Position numbers and translations under genes: made by a program
Assembly (NCBI RefSeq): GCF_000143415.4
Contig: NW_003314269.1
Coordinates: forward strand, 1,082,321 to 1,146,320
Source of the DNA: Selaginella moellendorffii
Lineage: Eukaryota; Streptophyta; Lycopodiopsida; Selaginellales; Selaginellaceae
DNA: 64,000 bases
Direction of reading: 5' to 3'
The notes under the pieces: generated by a model
Told to the model about the DNA's origin: nothing
The model's input: the letters and a program-made list of their open reading frames with translations, nothing else
Database searches by the model: none
In this document: positions 39,625 to 51,868 of the stretch, in pieces
Numbering within the stretch: the stretch's first letter is position 1
Layout of the letters: each line of letters starts with the position of its first letter

Positions 39625-41370
39625 TGTGAAACACAAAATCCCTAGGCCCCAAAGTGGAGCCGGAAGGGCGCCACATGGTAGTGGCCGAAGCGAGAGCCAA
39701 ACGAGCGTAACACGTTTGGACCAAAAGCTCCGACTTGAAAAGTCAAGAGCGGGAGTGGAACTCCCAACGAAGTGCTCGAGGAACGAGCACGAAGCGAGCA
39801 AAAGGCGAGGCTCCAAAAAGGGACCTAAAAGGACCAACACATGAGACGTGGGAGTGTCCGAGATGGACTCGAGTTGGAGTCCGAAGTGGAGTCCGAGATG
39901 GACCCGAGTTGGAGTCCGAAGTGGAGTCCGAGATGGACCCGAGTTGGAGTCCGAAGTGGAGTCCGAGATGGACCCGAGATGGAGTCCGAAGTGGAGTCCG
40001 AGGTGGACCCGAGATGGACCCGAGTTGGAGTCCGAAGTGGAGTCTGAGATGGACCCGAGATGGAGTCCGAGATGGAGTCCGAGATGGAGTCCGAGGTGGA
40101 CCCGAGATGGACCCGAAATGGAGTCCGAGATGGACCCAATATGGAGTCCGAGATGGAGTCCGAGATGGACCCGAGATGGACCCGAGATGGAGTCCGAGAT
40201 GGAGTCCGAGATGGAGTCCGAGATGGAGTCCGAAGTCGAGACCGAGACCGGGACCGAGACCGAGACCGAGATCGGGACCGAGACCGAGACCGAGGCCGAG
40301 CCCGAGGCCGAGCCCGAGTCCGAGTCCAAATCCGAGTCCAAGTCCGAGTCTGAGTCCGAGTCCGAGTCCGAGTCCGGAGCCTGAGAGGGTGAAAGCCCAA
40401 AGCGTTCGTCTCCCAGACCCTGGGGGGTTTGGTGAGCTCCAAAAGTATAGTAGGGGGAGGACTGCAGTGGAGCCAGTTTGGCCAGGAAAGGCCAGTTTGG
40501 CCCAGGAAGGCCGGACCCAGTGTTGGGTGATGAGCTGCCCACTGGGAAGTCCAAGACTAGAGTGAACACAGACCGACAAGCGGGGTAGCTTGGTGAAGTG
40601 TTCAAGAGCCGGCTCTAGTTCCCCCGGGAGATCGATTGGCCGATGCTCCCAGTCCAAGTGTGGGTGGCACTACCTACTTGGATACCAGGCGTGGCTCAAT
40701 GGAACCTCGCTCTAAGCCCATGGCTAGAGCACCTAAAGGCGATAGGTGGGGAGAGTACCCAGGTGGCTCGCGTAAGTCCGAAATGTTGTCCCAAAGGCCC
40801 AGACTGTGGAAAGGAAGAGGAGCAGTCCTCTGGAGAAGTGACCAAGGACGCAGTCGTGTGGTGAGGAAGTCCCAGAGGACCGTGGGACTTAGTGGTCGGG
40901 CCTGTGGGTCTCGATCCAGTGGCAGTGTTGGCAAACACGGCCAGGGGCAGAAAGGGACTTAGTGGGGACTGATAGAGGGATATTGGGGAAGGCTATTCCC
41001 CTTGTCGGTGGGCATCCTAAGGATGCTAAGGAGTGGATCTGAGATGACCACTCACGGATGGTTTGCCTAGTCTTGGAGAGCCAAGACGGTGATGCAAGTG
41101 GTATTGGACTACCAGTGTGGCAAAGGTGATTGGGCATGGCTTTAGCGTAACGGGCTGCTATGTCGGTGGTACCTTTGAGTGTCGGTCACAGGATCGGACA
41201 CGTGGAGCACTCGGACCAAGTGCAAATGTTGAGTGGCATGGATGCCATTCTCGGGGCTAGCAAGTCCCAAGTCCTGGATTGGACTTATAGAGGTTGTGAA
41301 TGAGACTCCTCCAAGTGGTCAGAGGTGTGGTTAAGTGACTAAAGTAGAATGGAAAATTTAGTCGCTTACA
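39625..41370 (+). mobile_element. Solo LTR, 1,746 bp, with internal minisatellite
   Basis: The unit begins TGTGAAACAC and ends GTCGCTTACA, and is flanked on both sides by ATATG (39,620-39,624; 41,371-41,375), a perfect target duplication. No internal retrotransposon genes are present, so it is a solo LTR left after recombination between two LTRs. Strand is arbitrary; related copies at 42.8 and 44.9 kb lie inverted. It is GC-rich and little decayed compared with the Gypsy DNA it sits in. It has the GGGTGAAAGCCCAAAGCG / AAAGTATAGTAGGG module at about 40,386-40,452. Confidence 0.85.
39860..40380 (+). repeat. GAG-based minisatellite within the solo LTR
   Basis: Starts with 35-bp units built from GAGATGGACCC plus two 12-mers (GAGTTGGAGTCC and GAAGTGGAGTCC), passes into irregular 11/12-mers and ends (about 40,228-40,378) in hexamers GAGACC, GAGTCC and GAGCCC. 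The region is free of stops in several frames on both strands because the units lack stop triplets. The long open frames here are therefore a by-product of the repeat and are not called as genes. Confidence 0.9.
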
Positions 41371-41375
41371 ATATG

Positions 41376-42760
41376 TTAGAGCGTATCAAGTTGGGAATGT
41401 TATGGCCAGCACTTCATCAAGATCTTGTAAAACTTATGCATGCATTTGCTCCAACCACTTTTGATGATGCTTTATGTTTAGCACAACATTATGAGATATC
41501 ACCTCTTCCACTTCTCGCTACATGTCCTTCAGCTCCACTTTCTGTGGAAGATGGTCCTGTTTCAATGGAGGTTGATGTTGCTACTATTCGAATTCAAAAA
41601 CAAGGGTGAGGATATGGTTGTGGCCTTGATGTCTGATGCTGAACGTGTGATGAAGTTGGTCACACTTATCGGTGTTGTTAGCATTGTTTGGATTGGCAAC
41701 CTCCATTTCCTAGGTGGACACCTTGACATTAGAATGTCCTATTAGTGTTGTTACAATGGAAGGTTTAAGCACTGAGATACTTCTAAGAAACGAAGAGTCT
41801 TGCAAGTAGCAAAGGGTTCTTATGCAAATAAGTCAATAACCCCTCTTTCTTTCATGAGTATCATCAAGGGGGTTCACTAGACACCAATTCATCTAATGTT
41901 TATTTTCCAAATTTGATGTCTCATATTATTCTCTCTATATTGGTTGATACAGGTTTGAGTTTATCTTTTATTTCTTGGTCTATTGCCATATGTTATTATC
42001 TAGATTTGATCATGTGGCAGAGCCAATTTTCATTCTTTATGGCAACAGCCATACATATGTATATGCACAGGATAAGGCAGATCTAGTTGTGAGTGTGGAT
42101 GATCTCAAGCTTGAATTGTAATCATTGCGGATGGTGTCAAGTCAAACTTTCAACCTTATCCTTAGTATAGATTAATTGCAGCACAATCATGCCAAATATA
42201 ATTTTGAGGCTTCTCCTCTTTGTTTAAGACTTTCTTATATTAAATCCATTCCTCTCACTTTTATTCCTTTTTGTTTCTCTACTTTTACTTTTGCTTCTAT
42301 CACTTTTGTTTTTTTATTATTTCCTCTTATGTTTCCATTTTGTTCCTCTATTCCTTCTTCTGATCCCTCCGATGGTCTTTATGTTGCAGCAGTTGACTAG
42401 CTCATGAAAGAATGTGCCAATCTCTTTGAATTTGAAATATCATCTAGGGTTAAGATTACAACATGTCATCCTATTCCAATTGGGGATGCTCATCCAATCA
42501 AGGTTCTTGGTCATTGTCAGTCATCAAAAGAGATCAAGATTTTACGTGCAAACATCAAAGAGATGTTGGAAAAGGGTGTTATTCAAAAGTTGTAGGGTCT
42601 TTGGGCATGTGAACCTCATCTTGTGATGAAGCTTAATGGGTGTATTCATTTTCATATAGACTATCATTTATTAAATAAAGTAATAATCCCAAATGTATAC
42701 CCTCTTCCTCACACTATTGATCTCTAGAATTGTCTAGGAGAAGTCATTGGTTCACCAAAC
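41376..42760 (+). pseudogene. Decayed Gypsy gag, protease and start of reverse transcriptase
   Basis: Gag remnant at 41,376-41,610 (LERIKLGMLWPALHQDLV, APTTFDDALCLAQHYE). The protease region near 41,935-42,165 is broken by stops. At 42,176-42,595 come frames with QHNHAKYNFEASP and KEMLEKGVIQKL, matching the minus-strand element at 63.1-63.6 kb residue by residue in many places. The reverse transcriptase start follows, with stops, until the solo LTR inserts at 42,761. Codons are strongly shifted to A and T. Confidence 0.75.
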
Positions 42761-44446
42761 TGTAAGCAACTAAATTTTCCATTTTACTTTAGTCCCTTAA
42801 CCACACCTCCAACCATTTGGAGGAATCTCACTCACAACCTTTATAAGTTTTATTTCGGACTTGGGGCTTAGTAGCCCTGAGAATGGCATCTATGCCACTC
42901 ATATGTTGCACCTGGTCCAAGTGCTCCACATGTCCGATCCCCTGACCGACACCCAAAGGTACCATCGATTACATTAAGGCTATGCTCATTCACTTTTGTC
43001 ACATTGGTGATCCAACACCACCTACATCACAGTCCCGTTTCTCAAAAACTGGGCCATCCATCCACAAGTGGTCATCCTTTGACCACTCCCTAGCACCCTT
43101 AGGATGCCTAGAGGCATAGAGAACACCCTTCTCTAATGTCCTTTCTTTCGTTCCTATTAAATCTCTCTTCATCCATAGCCATACTTGCCAACACTGCCAC
43201 ACTAGGTCAAGGCTCAAAAGCCTGACCACTAAGTCCCACTATCTTCTAGGACTTCCTCACCATGTGATCGTATCCTTAGTCACTACATTAGAGGATTGCT
43301 CCTCTTCTTTTCCATACTTTGGGGCTTTGGGACAACATTTCAAAACACCGTAGCCCTACGCAAGCCTCATGGGTACTCTCCCCACCTTCCGCTTTTGGGT
43401 GCTTTAGCCATGGGCTTAGAGTGAGGTTCCACTAAGCCATACTAGGTATCCAAGTTATTCTACCCACACTTGGATTGGGAGTATTGACCATTCGATCTCC
43501 TAGGGAAGTTAAAGCTGGCTCTTGAACACTTCACTAAGCTACCTCACTTGTCTGTCCGTATTCACTCTAGTCTTGGGCTCCTCAGTGGTTTTATCATCAC
43601 CCACCATGTGGGTATAGCCTCTCTTGGCCACACTAGCCTTTCCTGGCCAAACTTGCTCCACTAGAGTCATCCCCCTACTATACTTTTGTAGCTCACCAAA
43701 CCCCCTAGGGTTTGGGAGGTGAACGCTTTGGGCTTTCACCCTCGGACTCGAACTCAGTCTCAATCTCAATCTCAGTTTCAGCCTTGATCTCGGTCTCAGT
43801 CCCAGTCTTGGTCCCGTCCTGGACTCCATCTCGGACTCCATCTCGGGTCCATCTTAGACTCCATTTTGGCTCCATCTCGGACTCCATCTTGGGTCCATCT
43901 CGAACTCCATCTCGGACTCCATCTTGGGTCCATCACGGACTCTATCTCGGATTTCATCTTGGACTCCATCTCAGGTCCATCTCGGACTCTATCTCGAGTC
44001 CATCTCGAGTCCATCTCGAACTCCATCTTGGGTCCATTTTGGGTCCCTTTTCTAAAGATTCACTTCCTATTTGCTTCGTGCTCATTCTCAAGCACTTCAT
44101 TGGGAGTTCCACTCCCACTCTCTACTATCCAAGTCAAAGCTTTTAATCCAAACATGTTCCTCTCATTTGGCTCTCGGGTCCATCTTGAACTCCATTTTGG
44201 GTCCATCTCGGACTCCATCTTGAAATCCATCTTGGGTCCATCTCGAGTCCCTTTTCTAGAGACTCACTTCTTGCTTGCTTCATGCTCATTCTCAAACACT
44301 TCGTTGGGAGTTGCACTCCCACTCTCAATTGTCCAAGTCAGAGCTTTTAGTCCAAATGTGTTCCTCCCGTTTGGCTTCTGCTTCAACCACTACCACATGG
44401 CACCCTTTCGGCTCCACTTTTGAGGCTTTGGGATTGGTGTCTCACA
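42761..44446 (-). mobile_element. Second solo LTR, 1,686 bp, inverted relative to the first
   Basis: Begins TGTAAGCAAC and ends GTCTCACA on the plus strand, the reverse complement of the LTR at 39,625-41,370. It splits the reverse transcriptase of the old Gypsy copy: the flanks CAAAC (42,756-42,760) and CAAGC (44,447-44,451) are a target duplication with one G-to-A change. It carries the same minisatellite (about 43,740-44,040 and 44,165-44,250) and the GGGTGAAAGCCCAAAGCG-type module, more decayed than in the first copy. Confidence 0.8.
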
Positions 44447-44882
44447 CAAGCTAGATCTTGCTTCTAGGTACTAGCAAGTGTTGATGGCTAAAGAAAATAT
44501 TCCTAAAATTGCTTTTCGTACATTGTTTAGTTGTACAAATTCTTGGTGATATTGTTTAGTTTTAACAATGTTTTAACAACTTTGCAATGGATGATGGACG
44601 AAGTTCTTTGTGATATGCCGGAAATCACTATTGACTTCATCAATGATGTCTTGATCCATTTGGAGGAGATATAAGAGGAACACATTTGTGATGTTCGTAA
44701 AATGTTGAATTAGTTATGAGAAGTTGGTTTAAAGCTGAAGTAGTTGAAGTGCATGTTTAGGTTCAAGGACACAATTTATCTTGAGCACCATATATCTCAT
44801 GAGGGTTTGCAAATTGATCTTAACAAACTTGTGGTTATTTCAATGTTCCCTATGCTAAAGTATGTGACTAATGTGCAATTTA
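44447..44882 (+). pseudogene. Decayed Gypsy reverse transcriptase continuation
   Basis: Resumes exactly where the reverse transcriptase was cut at 42,760 (AAGCTAGATCTTGCTTCTAGG). It runs through the region of the catalytic motif (ATTGACTTCATCAATGATGTC, where the minus-strand element has FIDDV), with stops, until an LTR fragment begins at about 44,883. Confidence 0.7.
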
Positions 44883-45835
44883 GGGCTTTGGGATGACATT
44901 TCAAAACACCGTAGCCCTACACAAGCCTCATGGGTACTCTCCCCACCTTCTGCCTTTGAGTGCTCTAGCCATGGGCTTAGAGCGAGGTTCCATTAGGCCA
45001 TGCCAAGTACCCAAGTAAGTAATGCCACCCACTCTTGGATTGGGAGCATCAACCATTCGATCTCCTAGGGGAGCTAGAGTTGGCTCTTGAACACTTCACC
45101 AAACTACCTCACTTATCTATCCATATTCACTCTAGCCTTGTACTCCTCAGTGGTTTTATCATCACACACCACGTGGGTATAGCCTCCCTTGGTCACACTA
45201 ACCTTTCCTGGACAAATTGGCTCCACTAGAGTCCTCCCCCTATTATATTTTTGGAGCTCACCAAACCCCCCAAAGTCTGGGAGACGAATGCTTTGGGCTT
45301 TCACCCTCGGACTTGGACTTGGACTCGGACTCAGACTCGGGCTCGGACTCGGACTCGGACTCGGGCTCGGACTCGAGCTTGATCTCAGTCTCAGTCTTGG
45401 TCTCGGTCTGGGTCTCGGTCCCGGTCTGGGTCTGGGTCTGGGTCTCGGTCCCGGTTTCGATCTTGTCTTGGACTCCATCTCGAACTCCATCTTGGGTCCA
45501 TCTTGAACTCCATCTTGGACTCCATCTCAGACTCCATCTCAAACTCCATCTCGGACTCCATCTCGGGTCCATCTCAGACTCTATCTCGGGTCCATCTCGA
45601 GTCCATCTCGGACTCCATCTCGAACTCCATCTCGGGTCCATCTTGGGTCCCTTTTCTAGAGATTCACTTCCTATTTGCTTCATGCTCATTCTCAAGCACT
45701 GCATTGGGAGTTCCACTCCCACTCTCAACTGTCCAAGTCAGAGCTTTTAGTCCAAACATATTCCTCCCGCTTCGGCCACTACCACGTGGCACCCTTTCGG
45801 CTCCACTTTTGAGGCTTTGGGATTGGTGTCTCACA
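44883..45835 (-). mobile_element. Truncated third copy of the minisatellite LTR
   Basis: The plus strand matches the second solo LTR from GGGCTTTGGGA (43,320) to its end GTGTCTCACA, so about 560 bp of its left side are missing. The minisatellite part is at about 45,300-45,650, again with TAGTATAACTTTT-like module variants. No target duplication is visible because one end is truncated. Confidence 0.7.
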
Positions 45836-48800
45836 ACTCCACCACCCATAGATGAAGTTTGATGTCCTCATTGAATGATAAACCATTTTATAAAGTAACA
45901 CTAGCATGTATTACCCTTTCCATCCTTGGCACCTAATCAATATTTGTCAATGGTTTGACATTGAAGGCTCACCATGCATTGTCCATCCTCTAAGAAGCAT
46001 AATCTCTCCAATTTAAAGACTTATTCGACCACTTGTGGTGGTTCTCTCCTTTTATTGATTTAATTCTCGCTAAACTTGTTAGAAACACTTCTATCTTAAT
46101 CCCACTACTCATTCTTGAATAGTCTCAATTTTCATTGATATAACCTTTGCACTTTGGAACTTTTAATTTTGACTTCTTGAAGTCAATTTTTGGGTGTTTC
46201 CAACACCTTGCATTGCATATATTGTGCAACTCTACTTCCCCCTTTTAGGAAGTTCTTTACTTGGGAGCACCATTATCCTCTTTTTTATTTTGTGCCACCT
46301 TTAACACCAAGTTTCAATTATCATAATTTGTGCTAAGGCTGTCCATGGCCCTATCATTTGGCTACCTTACCACCCCCTCCCTTGGAACTTCCACTTTTGC
46401 TGAATCAGAGTAATCAAAAATCCATCCTTGGAAACACATTGCCTTTCCCACAATCTGTTAGCATCCAACACATTAGTGTTCCTGGCTTAACTTTGCCATT
46501 TGGATTTTTTCCTATGATTTCCATGGCTCTTTTCTTAGCCACTAGTCTTTTGCTGCTATCCTTTGATTGTTGCACCTAGCAATATAGGATTGCTACCTCC
46601 ATTCTTGATGTATCCTTTCGATTCCATAGCAAAAAGTTTGCTTTGCCAAGTCCAAAGGGTATTTACCCCTAATACATCTTTTTAGCATTTTCTGCTGTGG
46701 GCTCTATTCACGGCCCAACTTTGTGACCTTCCCATGGGTCTCTTATAAAGACTACTTTTTTCAGACTCACTATACCATCGCATTGATACAGCTCATTTCC
46801 TTTAGGTGTTCTTTTTACTTGGTCACCTTGACCAAGCCATACCATCATTAATAATTCAAATCAACATTTTGAACTAAGAACCTTATTTGTTAACCTTGTT
46901 CTTGTTTTAGCTATAAGACCATTTAGCGATCTCACCTTAGCAACTTAACAGATTTGCCAATAAGTACTAGGCCTTCTAGACTTTTACATTGTTAACCATG
47001 ACCCTGGGGGCATCCCCCACACTTGGCAGTGCACTCAAGCTGGCCCTTTCGGCCAAGGGTTCATAGCAACTGAGATTGAGTGTCCCTATCTCATTCACCA
47101 CATCTTTGGTGCTATTTGCACTAAAGTGTTTAAGTTAGATATGCCAAGCTTTCACACTAAGCAATCTAACTGTGTATTACAACTCTGGGGCATCCTCCAC
47201 TTGGCAGTGTGCCCAAGCTAGTCTCCTTACTGAGAGCCCATGACCACCGAATATCACCACACCCTAGTGAGTTGGGACTTGAACCCAAACATTAAAGGGT
47301 TGGGACTCAAACCCAACCTTCATATATACATCTACAGATGGCATCACCCTGAATACCTGGCGTGACTCCCCACGCCAATGCACCAACTTATACTTAAAGC
47401 GTGCTACAAATCATAGTTTATGAATTTAGTTCCTCCGCACTGCCAAGTCCTTTCACTTGACAATTTTGTGATCATGCATGGACTCCTCCATGCTCCATAG
47501 GCCACCCTTTTTGAAATTAGCACCTTCAACTAAAGGATTTGTTTCCCTGACTTGCCAATCTCGCTTAGCAAGTCATTTGATCAATGTAATATGGTTTCAT
47601 ACATAAATGTGAAGGTCCTTGACCATCGATTTTCATTCAAAACCATCCCTTTGAACACTCGGGAACTATTTCCCCAACCTTGATACCCTTGCCTTATGGC
47701 AAGTTTCAAAACCACGCTTCTTCTGCACCACTTTGATTTTGCGAATTTTATGAATCATTTACACTTGACTTTCTAGGTACTAAGTTACCTAGAATTGTTT
47801 TTAGGAACCTTGAAGGAACTCTGTCCTTTAGCTTGCTATTGCCTCTTCTTTCGCAAACTTTTTAATTGCCACATGGTCTAACATGGACAATATCATGTTT
47901 TAGACTTTTCATGACATCATGATTGATAGTAACAGTAACCACTTAATTCTCCACTCCTAACTTGTATAACCACCCTTGGTTATGCTTTTCGATTCCTATG
48001 GTTTAGTTCTATCCCCTTATTACTTATCTGTAGCCTCACACATTTTCTTCAGTTATTCTCCTCCAAATTAGGAGGATAGCTTTGCACTTTCTACCATACC
48101 TTAGCAAGTATTCTTAGAGATGAACCTACCCAATAGAATAGGGAGTGGTTCTTCAATTCAAGTACGCTCACCTTGTAATCCCACACACCGGGATTAACAT
48201 TACTATTTATAGGCCTTTATATGCCCATCATTAGCCTACCAAAACCTTTATTTTGGCTTTGTCCAATTCGGATAAATAGACTTTTCTCGTCTTCGCAACC
48301 TTGGATGTTGGATAGCACCTTTTATCCATCATTCGCTAAGGACTTAGTCCTTTGGGCCTTATTTAATGCCCTCATGACACCAAATATCACCTCTTAGTGT
48401 TCTAGAGTGCTTGGGTGTCCCAATGATGGCCTCTTTGACAATAAGCATTCCCTTTACGACATTGACTTACTATATCATAACATAACCAATTTATCCCCCC
48501 ATAAAGGGTATATCTAACTTCTTTATCCCAATAAAAAGTCTTAGGTAGTTATCTTCTATTAGTTTAATTAATTATTTTACACATTTTGCTTAGTTACCTC
48601 ATAGTTATCAAATTCTACAACTCATTGCTAGTGTTTCTACACCTCCATCATTATTTGGGTCACCACACTCTAACCGCATGCCTTCTAATTTAGGCTATAT
48701 CATTCCCATTTTCATTAAGATTCCTTTGGGAAAGGGTTCTCATAAACTTGCCAACTTGATCTCAAGGCATCATGTCTTGGCACATTCGGTGTCTCCATAC

Positions 48801-50180
48801 CATCGGCTCTACAAGTTTACCTTTATGACACTTCTTATTTGTGTCTAGGTCCTTGCCAAGACTAATATAGTTCTTTCTCATGCCAACTATTCGTTAACAC
48901 TACACTATCGAGCTTATACACAACTTTGTGTCAAAGTTGTTTTCTTCTAGGAACACCTTTCCTACGACTTTAGTATGGCACATTCTGCCATCAATGAGAT
49001 ACTCACTGTTCTCACACTTGGATCTTATGATTCTCCCCCTCTTTCATGAGGCATAACACACCTCAGTCCAAATGCGTTTACCAATCCCTTAGGACCATTC
49101 CTTGACTCTACTTGAGTCATCCAACATCTTTGGACTTTGTTAATCTAATAATCTGTAATATCTTACTTTTGAAGTGCCAACTCACTGAAATACAACTTTT
49201 TTTATATCCTACTCATAAGGACCATCTTTGCAAGTGTTACTCCAACACTTGATTATTTTTCATTCCTTGTGGACTACTGTTGCCCCTTACGACTATCTGT
49301 CCCTATGATGAAAATATTGACTTATCCTCTAAGTACACCCCCAACTCTTTGGGTTTGTTCAAGCATTTATAAAAGGAAGCCTTAGCTATCATTTCAAGGA
49401 CTTATGTCCTCATTCGTATTTGACCTCTCACGGTCATTAATTTTGGTCTCAAATTCATGAGCACTAGCCTCAAATATATAAGGATAATCTTGCAACTCCT
49501 TTATTGTTTTGGAATTTTTATCTTTCCTGTGATCCTAACTATAGTTGTTTACAACAACTACATTAGCTTGTTTTTTTAGTCAAATGTTTATTTGGATCAC
49601 ATCCTCAACTCTCTAAGGAAAACCTTATACTATTCTAAAGAGCCCAAAGTCGTTCTATTATGGCTTTTGTTCCTGATTGTCACACTGAAACAACAAGAAA
49701 AAGGAAAATTTCAATATTTGACTTACTTTCTTGGTCTAAATCTTCAAAGTTCTGGAGTAATTTTAGTGCTGGTCAATTCCAAAAGTAGAAGCATTAGGTG
49801 GTGATGCAGTAGCCATAGAAGTGTCGAGCATAATATATGTGGCACCATACTCACCCTGGACAATGTTAAGAGTATATGTTATTTAGGAATAGATCTAAGG
49901 TAGTAGGCTGATTTCTCCTGTCCTATGAGTGCAATGTGATTGTCTTAAATTCCTGGACCAATGAGTGTCTTCTTTAATACAAGCTACTGATGACACATGT
50001 CATGATTTGGCTTTCACCCACAACACCCAATAAACTTCTTCTCTTCCAGCAACCCTGGCCATCCAAACATCCACATGATTTTTCCCACAACCATAGATAC
50101 CAAGACTCTCTTTGGACAGCTGTGAACCTTTGGCCCTTATTGCTTTATTCTTACAGATTTTGTCATCTTCTCTAGACAAT
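45836..50180. other. G-poor decayed transposon DNA, no gene recognised
   Basis: About 4.3 kb in which the plus strand is rich in T, C and A and very poor in G. The longest open frames are under 75 codons and resemble no family I know. The strand bias is the mirror of that in the internal part of the 53.3-60.1 kb element, which suggests related non-coding element DNA in the opposite orientation. No direct match was found by eye. Confidence 0.4.
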
Positions 50181-50734
50181 ATCTTTCATGGGAGTTTTTA
50201 TTAATTTTAATGCTTTTAATATCAATATAAGATAGAAGTTCCATGTGTGCATATTTTTATAAAAATTATGTAAGTATTTAGAATATATATCTTTACTTTT
50301 TGTTATATTTTAAATAAATTATTGTTGAAAATCTAGTTTTAATGTTTTAAAAGAGTATAGAGGTAAATATCACAAGCATATTTTCAATACTTTATTTTTA
50401 AAAATATATATTTTTAAATATCTTTAAAATATATGCTAAGTGTAAATGCATGTACAGTTTGGTATAAAAATATGGTAAAATATAATTAAAAATCAGAATT
50501 TATTATGGAAATAAAAAATTTTATCACAAAAATTTAAATTCTACAATTATTTTTATTTTAGGAATAATGATGATCTTCATATAATTTATTTATATTTTAA
50601 AAATTTTATAATATAAAGAGTTATAAGGTAGATTGTTGTCATTCAACTACTTTTATTTGTCATTAATTTGTACCACTGTATCATACATTTTCAGTTAATA
50701 GAAAAAATATAGTTTTATATCTATTAAAAAATTA

Positions 50735-51703
50735 TTAACAAAATGTCTTTGAGTCCCATACAGGTTTTACTAATGGCTTGATACTTAATGTTTTTTGGTA
50801 TATAAAATATAAAACTAAGTTACAATCATTTTGCATTACCAATTTGGCATTTTCATAGCAATTTTGAAAATTACATAAAGTATTAGATGTCCAAACAACA
50901 TTATTATTAGATGAATATAAAATTAAATTTCCATTTTCATGTAACCTTAAAACACATCTAATACCTTTATTAGATGTTTTTGTAGACCATAAGTTTTTAT
51001 TTTGTGCATATATAATTAAGTTGCAACTAGTATCCAAATATAAATGTGCTTTTCTGTTTAATGATATTAAAAATTGTGATGTCAATAAATACTGATGTGG
51101 CATATTATTGTAACCACTTATTAAGGTGTAAGTAAAAATATCACATCCAACACTTTTTGATGAAATGATGGTTTTTTTTTTATAATAACTGGATATAATC
51201 TTTATAAAATGTAACACTTGTACAAAATTATGTGGACGATAGTTTCTAACAAAATAGTAAATAATAAAATGTTCAGTTTTTATAATAAAAAATGATGCAG
51301 CATATTCCATCATTTCATTAATAGAAACTCTTAAGATTTGAGATAATGAGTTTCTTATAATAGACCCTGGATTTTCATGACCTTCATTATTTATATAACA
51401 NNNNNNNNNNNNNNNNNNNNNNNNNNNNNNNNNNNNNNNNNNNNNNNNNNNNNNNNNNNNNNNNNNNNNNNNNNNNNNNNNNNNNNNNNNNNNNNNNNNN
51501 TTTGAAACTAAGACATGTCCATGTGCACTTTGTCCTAGAGGAATCATACCATCTGGTATATTGCTAATTCTTGTTGTAATATCAGTTAAAATAGTAACTA
51601 CTGCTTGTACACTTAGAGCATTAGTAGTACCAATTTCATATTGAATATCAATACCTTCAGAAAAGCCGATCAATAAAATTAATATAGTAAAAGTAACTTT
51701 CAT
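50735..51703 (-). CDS. Secreted bulb-type-lectin-like protein, interrupted by an assembly gap
   Basis: Minus-strand frame with ATG at 51703 and stop at 50737-50735, crossing a 100-N gap. The N-terminus is a signal peptide (MKVTFTILILLIGFSEG). About 50 further residues follow before the gap, with no family recognised. After the gap comes a segment of unclear type. The last 110 residues resemble a B-type (mannose-binding) lectin. QNDCNLVLY fits the QxDxNxVxY sugar-binding pattern, LHENGNLILY and LDTSCNLIIY look like degenerate second and third sites, and LWSTKTS, VVWTSNT and PVWDSKT are the usual tryptophan strands. Codons are extremely A/T-rich and there is no intron. Because the gap size is nominal, joining the two sides in one frame may be accidental. 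Foreign DNA or an assembly join is possible. Confidence 0.55.
   Translation of the reverse strand: MKVTFTILILLIGFSEGIDIQYEIGTTNALSVQAVVTILTDITTRISNIPDGMIPLGQSAHGHVLVSXXXXXXXXXXXXXXXXXXXXXXXXXXXXXXXXXXCYINNEGHENPGSIIRNSLSQILRVSINEMMEYAASFFIIKTEHFIIYYFVRNYRPHNFVQVLHFIKIISSYYKKKTIISSKSVGCDIFTYTLISGYNNMPHQYLLTSQFLISLNRKAHLYLDTSCNLIIYAQNKNLWSTKTSNKGIRCVLRLHENGNLILYSSNNNVVWTSNTLCNFQNCYENAKLVMQNDCNLVLYFIYQKTLSIKPLVKPVWDSKTFC
51401..51500. other. Assembly gap (100 N)
   Basis: Exactly 100 N, a conventional placeholder for a gap of unknown length. Confidence 0.99.
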
Positions 51704-51868
51704 ATTTATTTCTTTAATTTAATTTTAATATTCTAGTTAATGTAAACTAATATTTATAAATATTTTATACTGATAAAATTGAAATAATTATATAATTTTA
51801 TTTAAATAGCTTAAATTTTTTTTAACAAGCTTTAATTTTTTATATTAAAAATAATTTATAGCTATAGC

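Larger units (their letters stand above)
50181..51868. other. AT-rich island of different composition
   Basis: About 1.7 kb of very AT-rich DNA bounded on the right by the end of a Gypsy LTR at 51,869. It carries one long open frame, the lectin-like gene, and the only assembly gap of the window. The composition differs from both the gene-rich arm and the transposons around it. Confidence 0.5.

Noticed and set aside
39565-40657. Long open frames of 180-350 codons on both strands, rich in DSISD, HLGL or SPRWSPRW repeats
   Set aside because: They are by-products of a stop-free minisatellite in a solo LTR; several overlapping frames are equally long and none resembles a protein family.
43712-45750. 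Open frames of 100-185 codons with VHLELHLGS-type repeats
   Set aside because: Same minisatellite in the second and third LTR copies; open in several frames, no start context or family.
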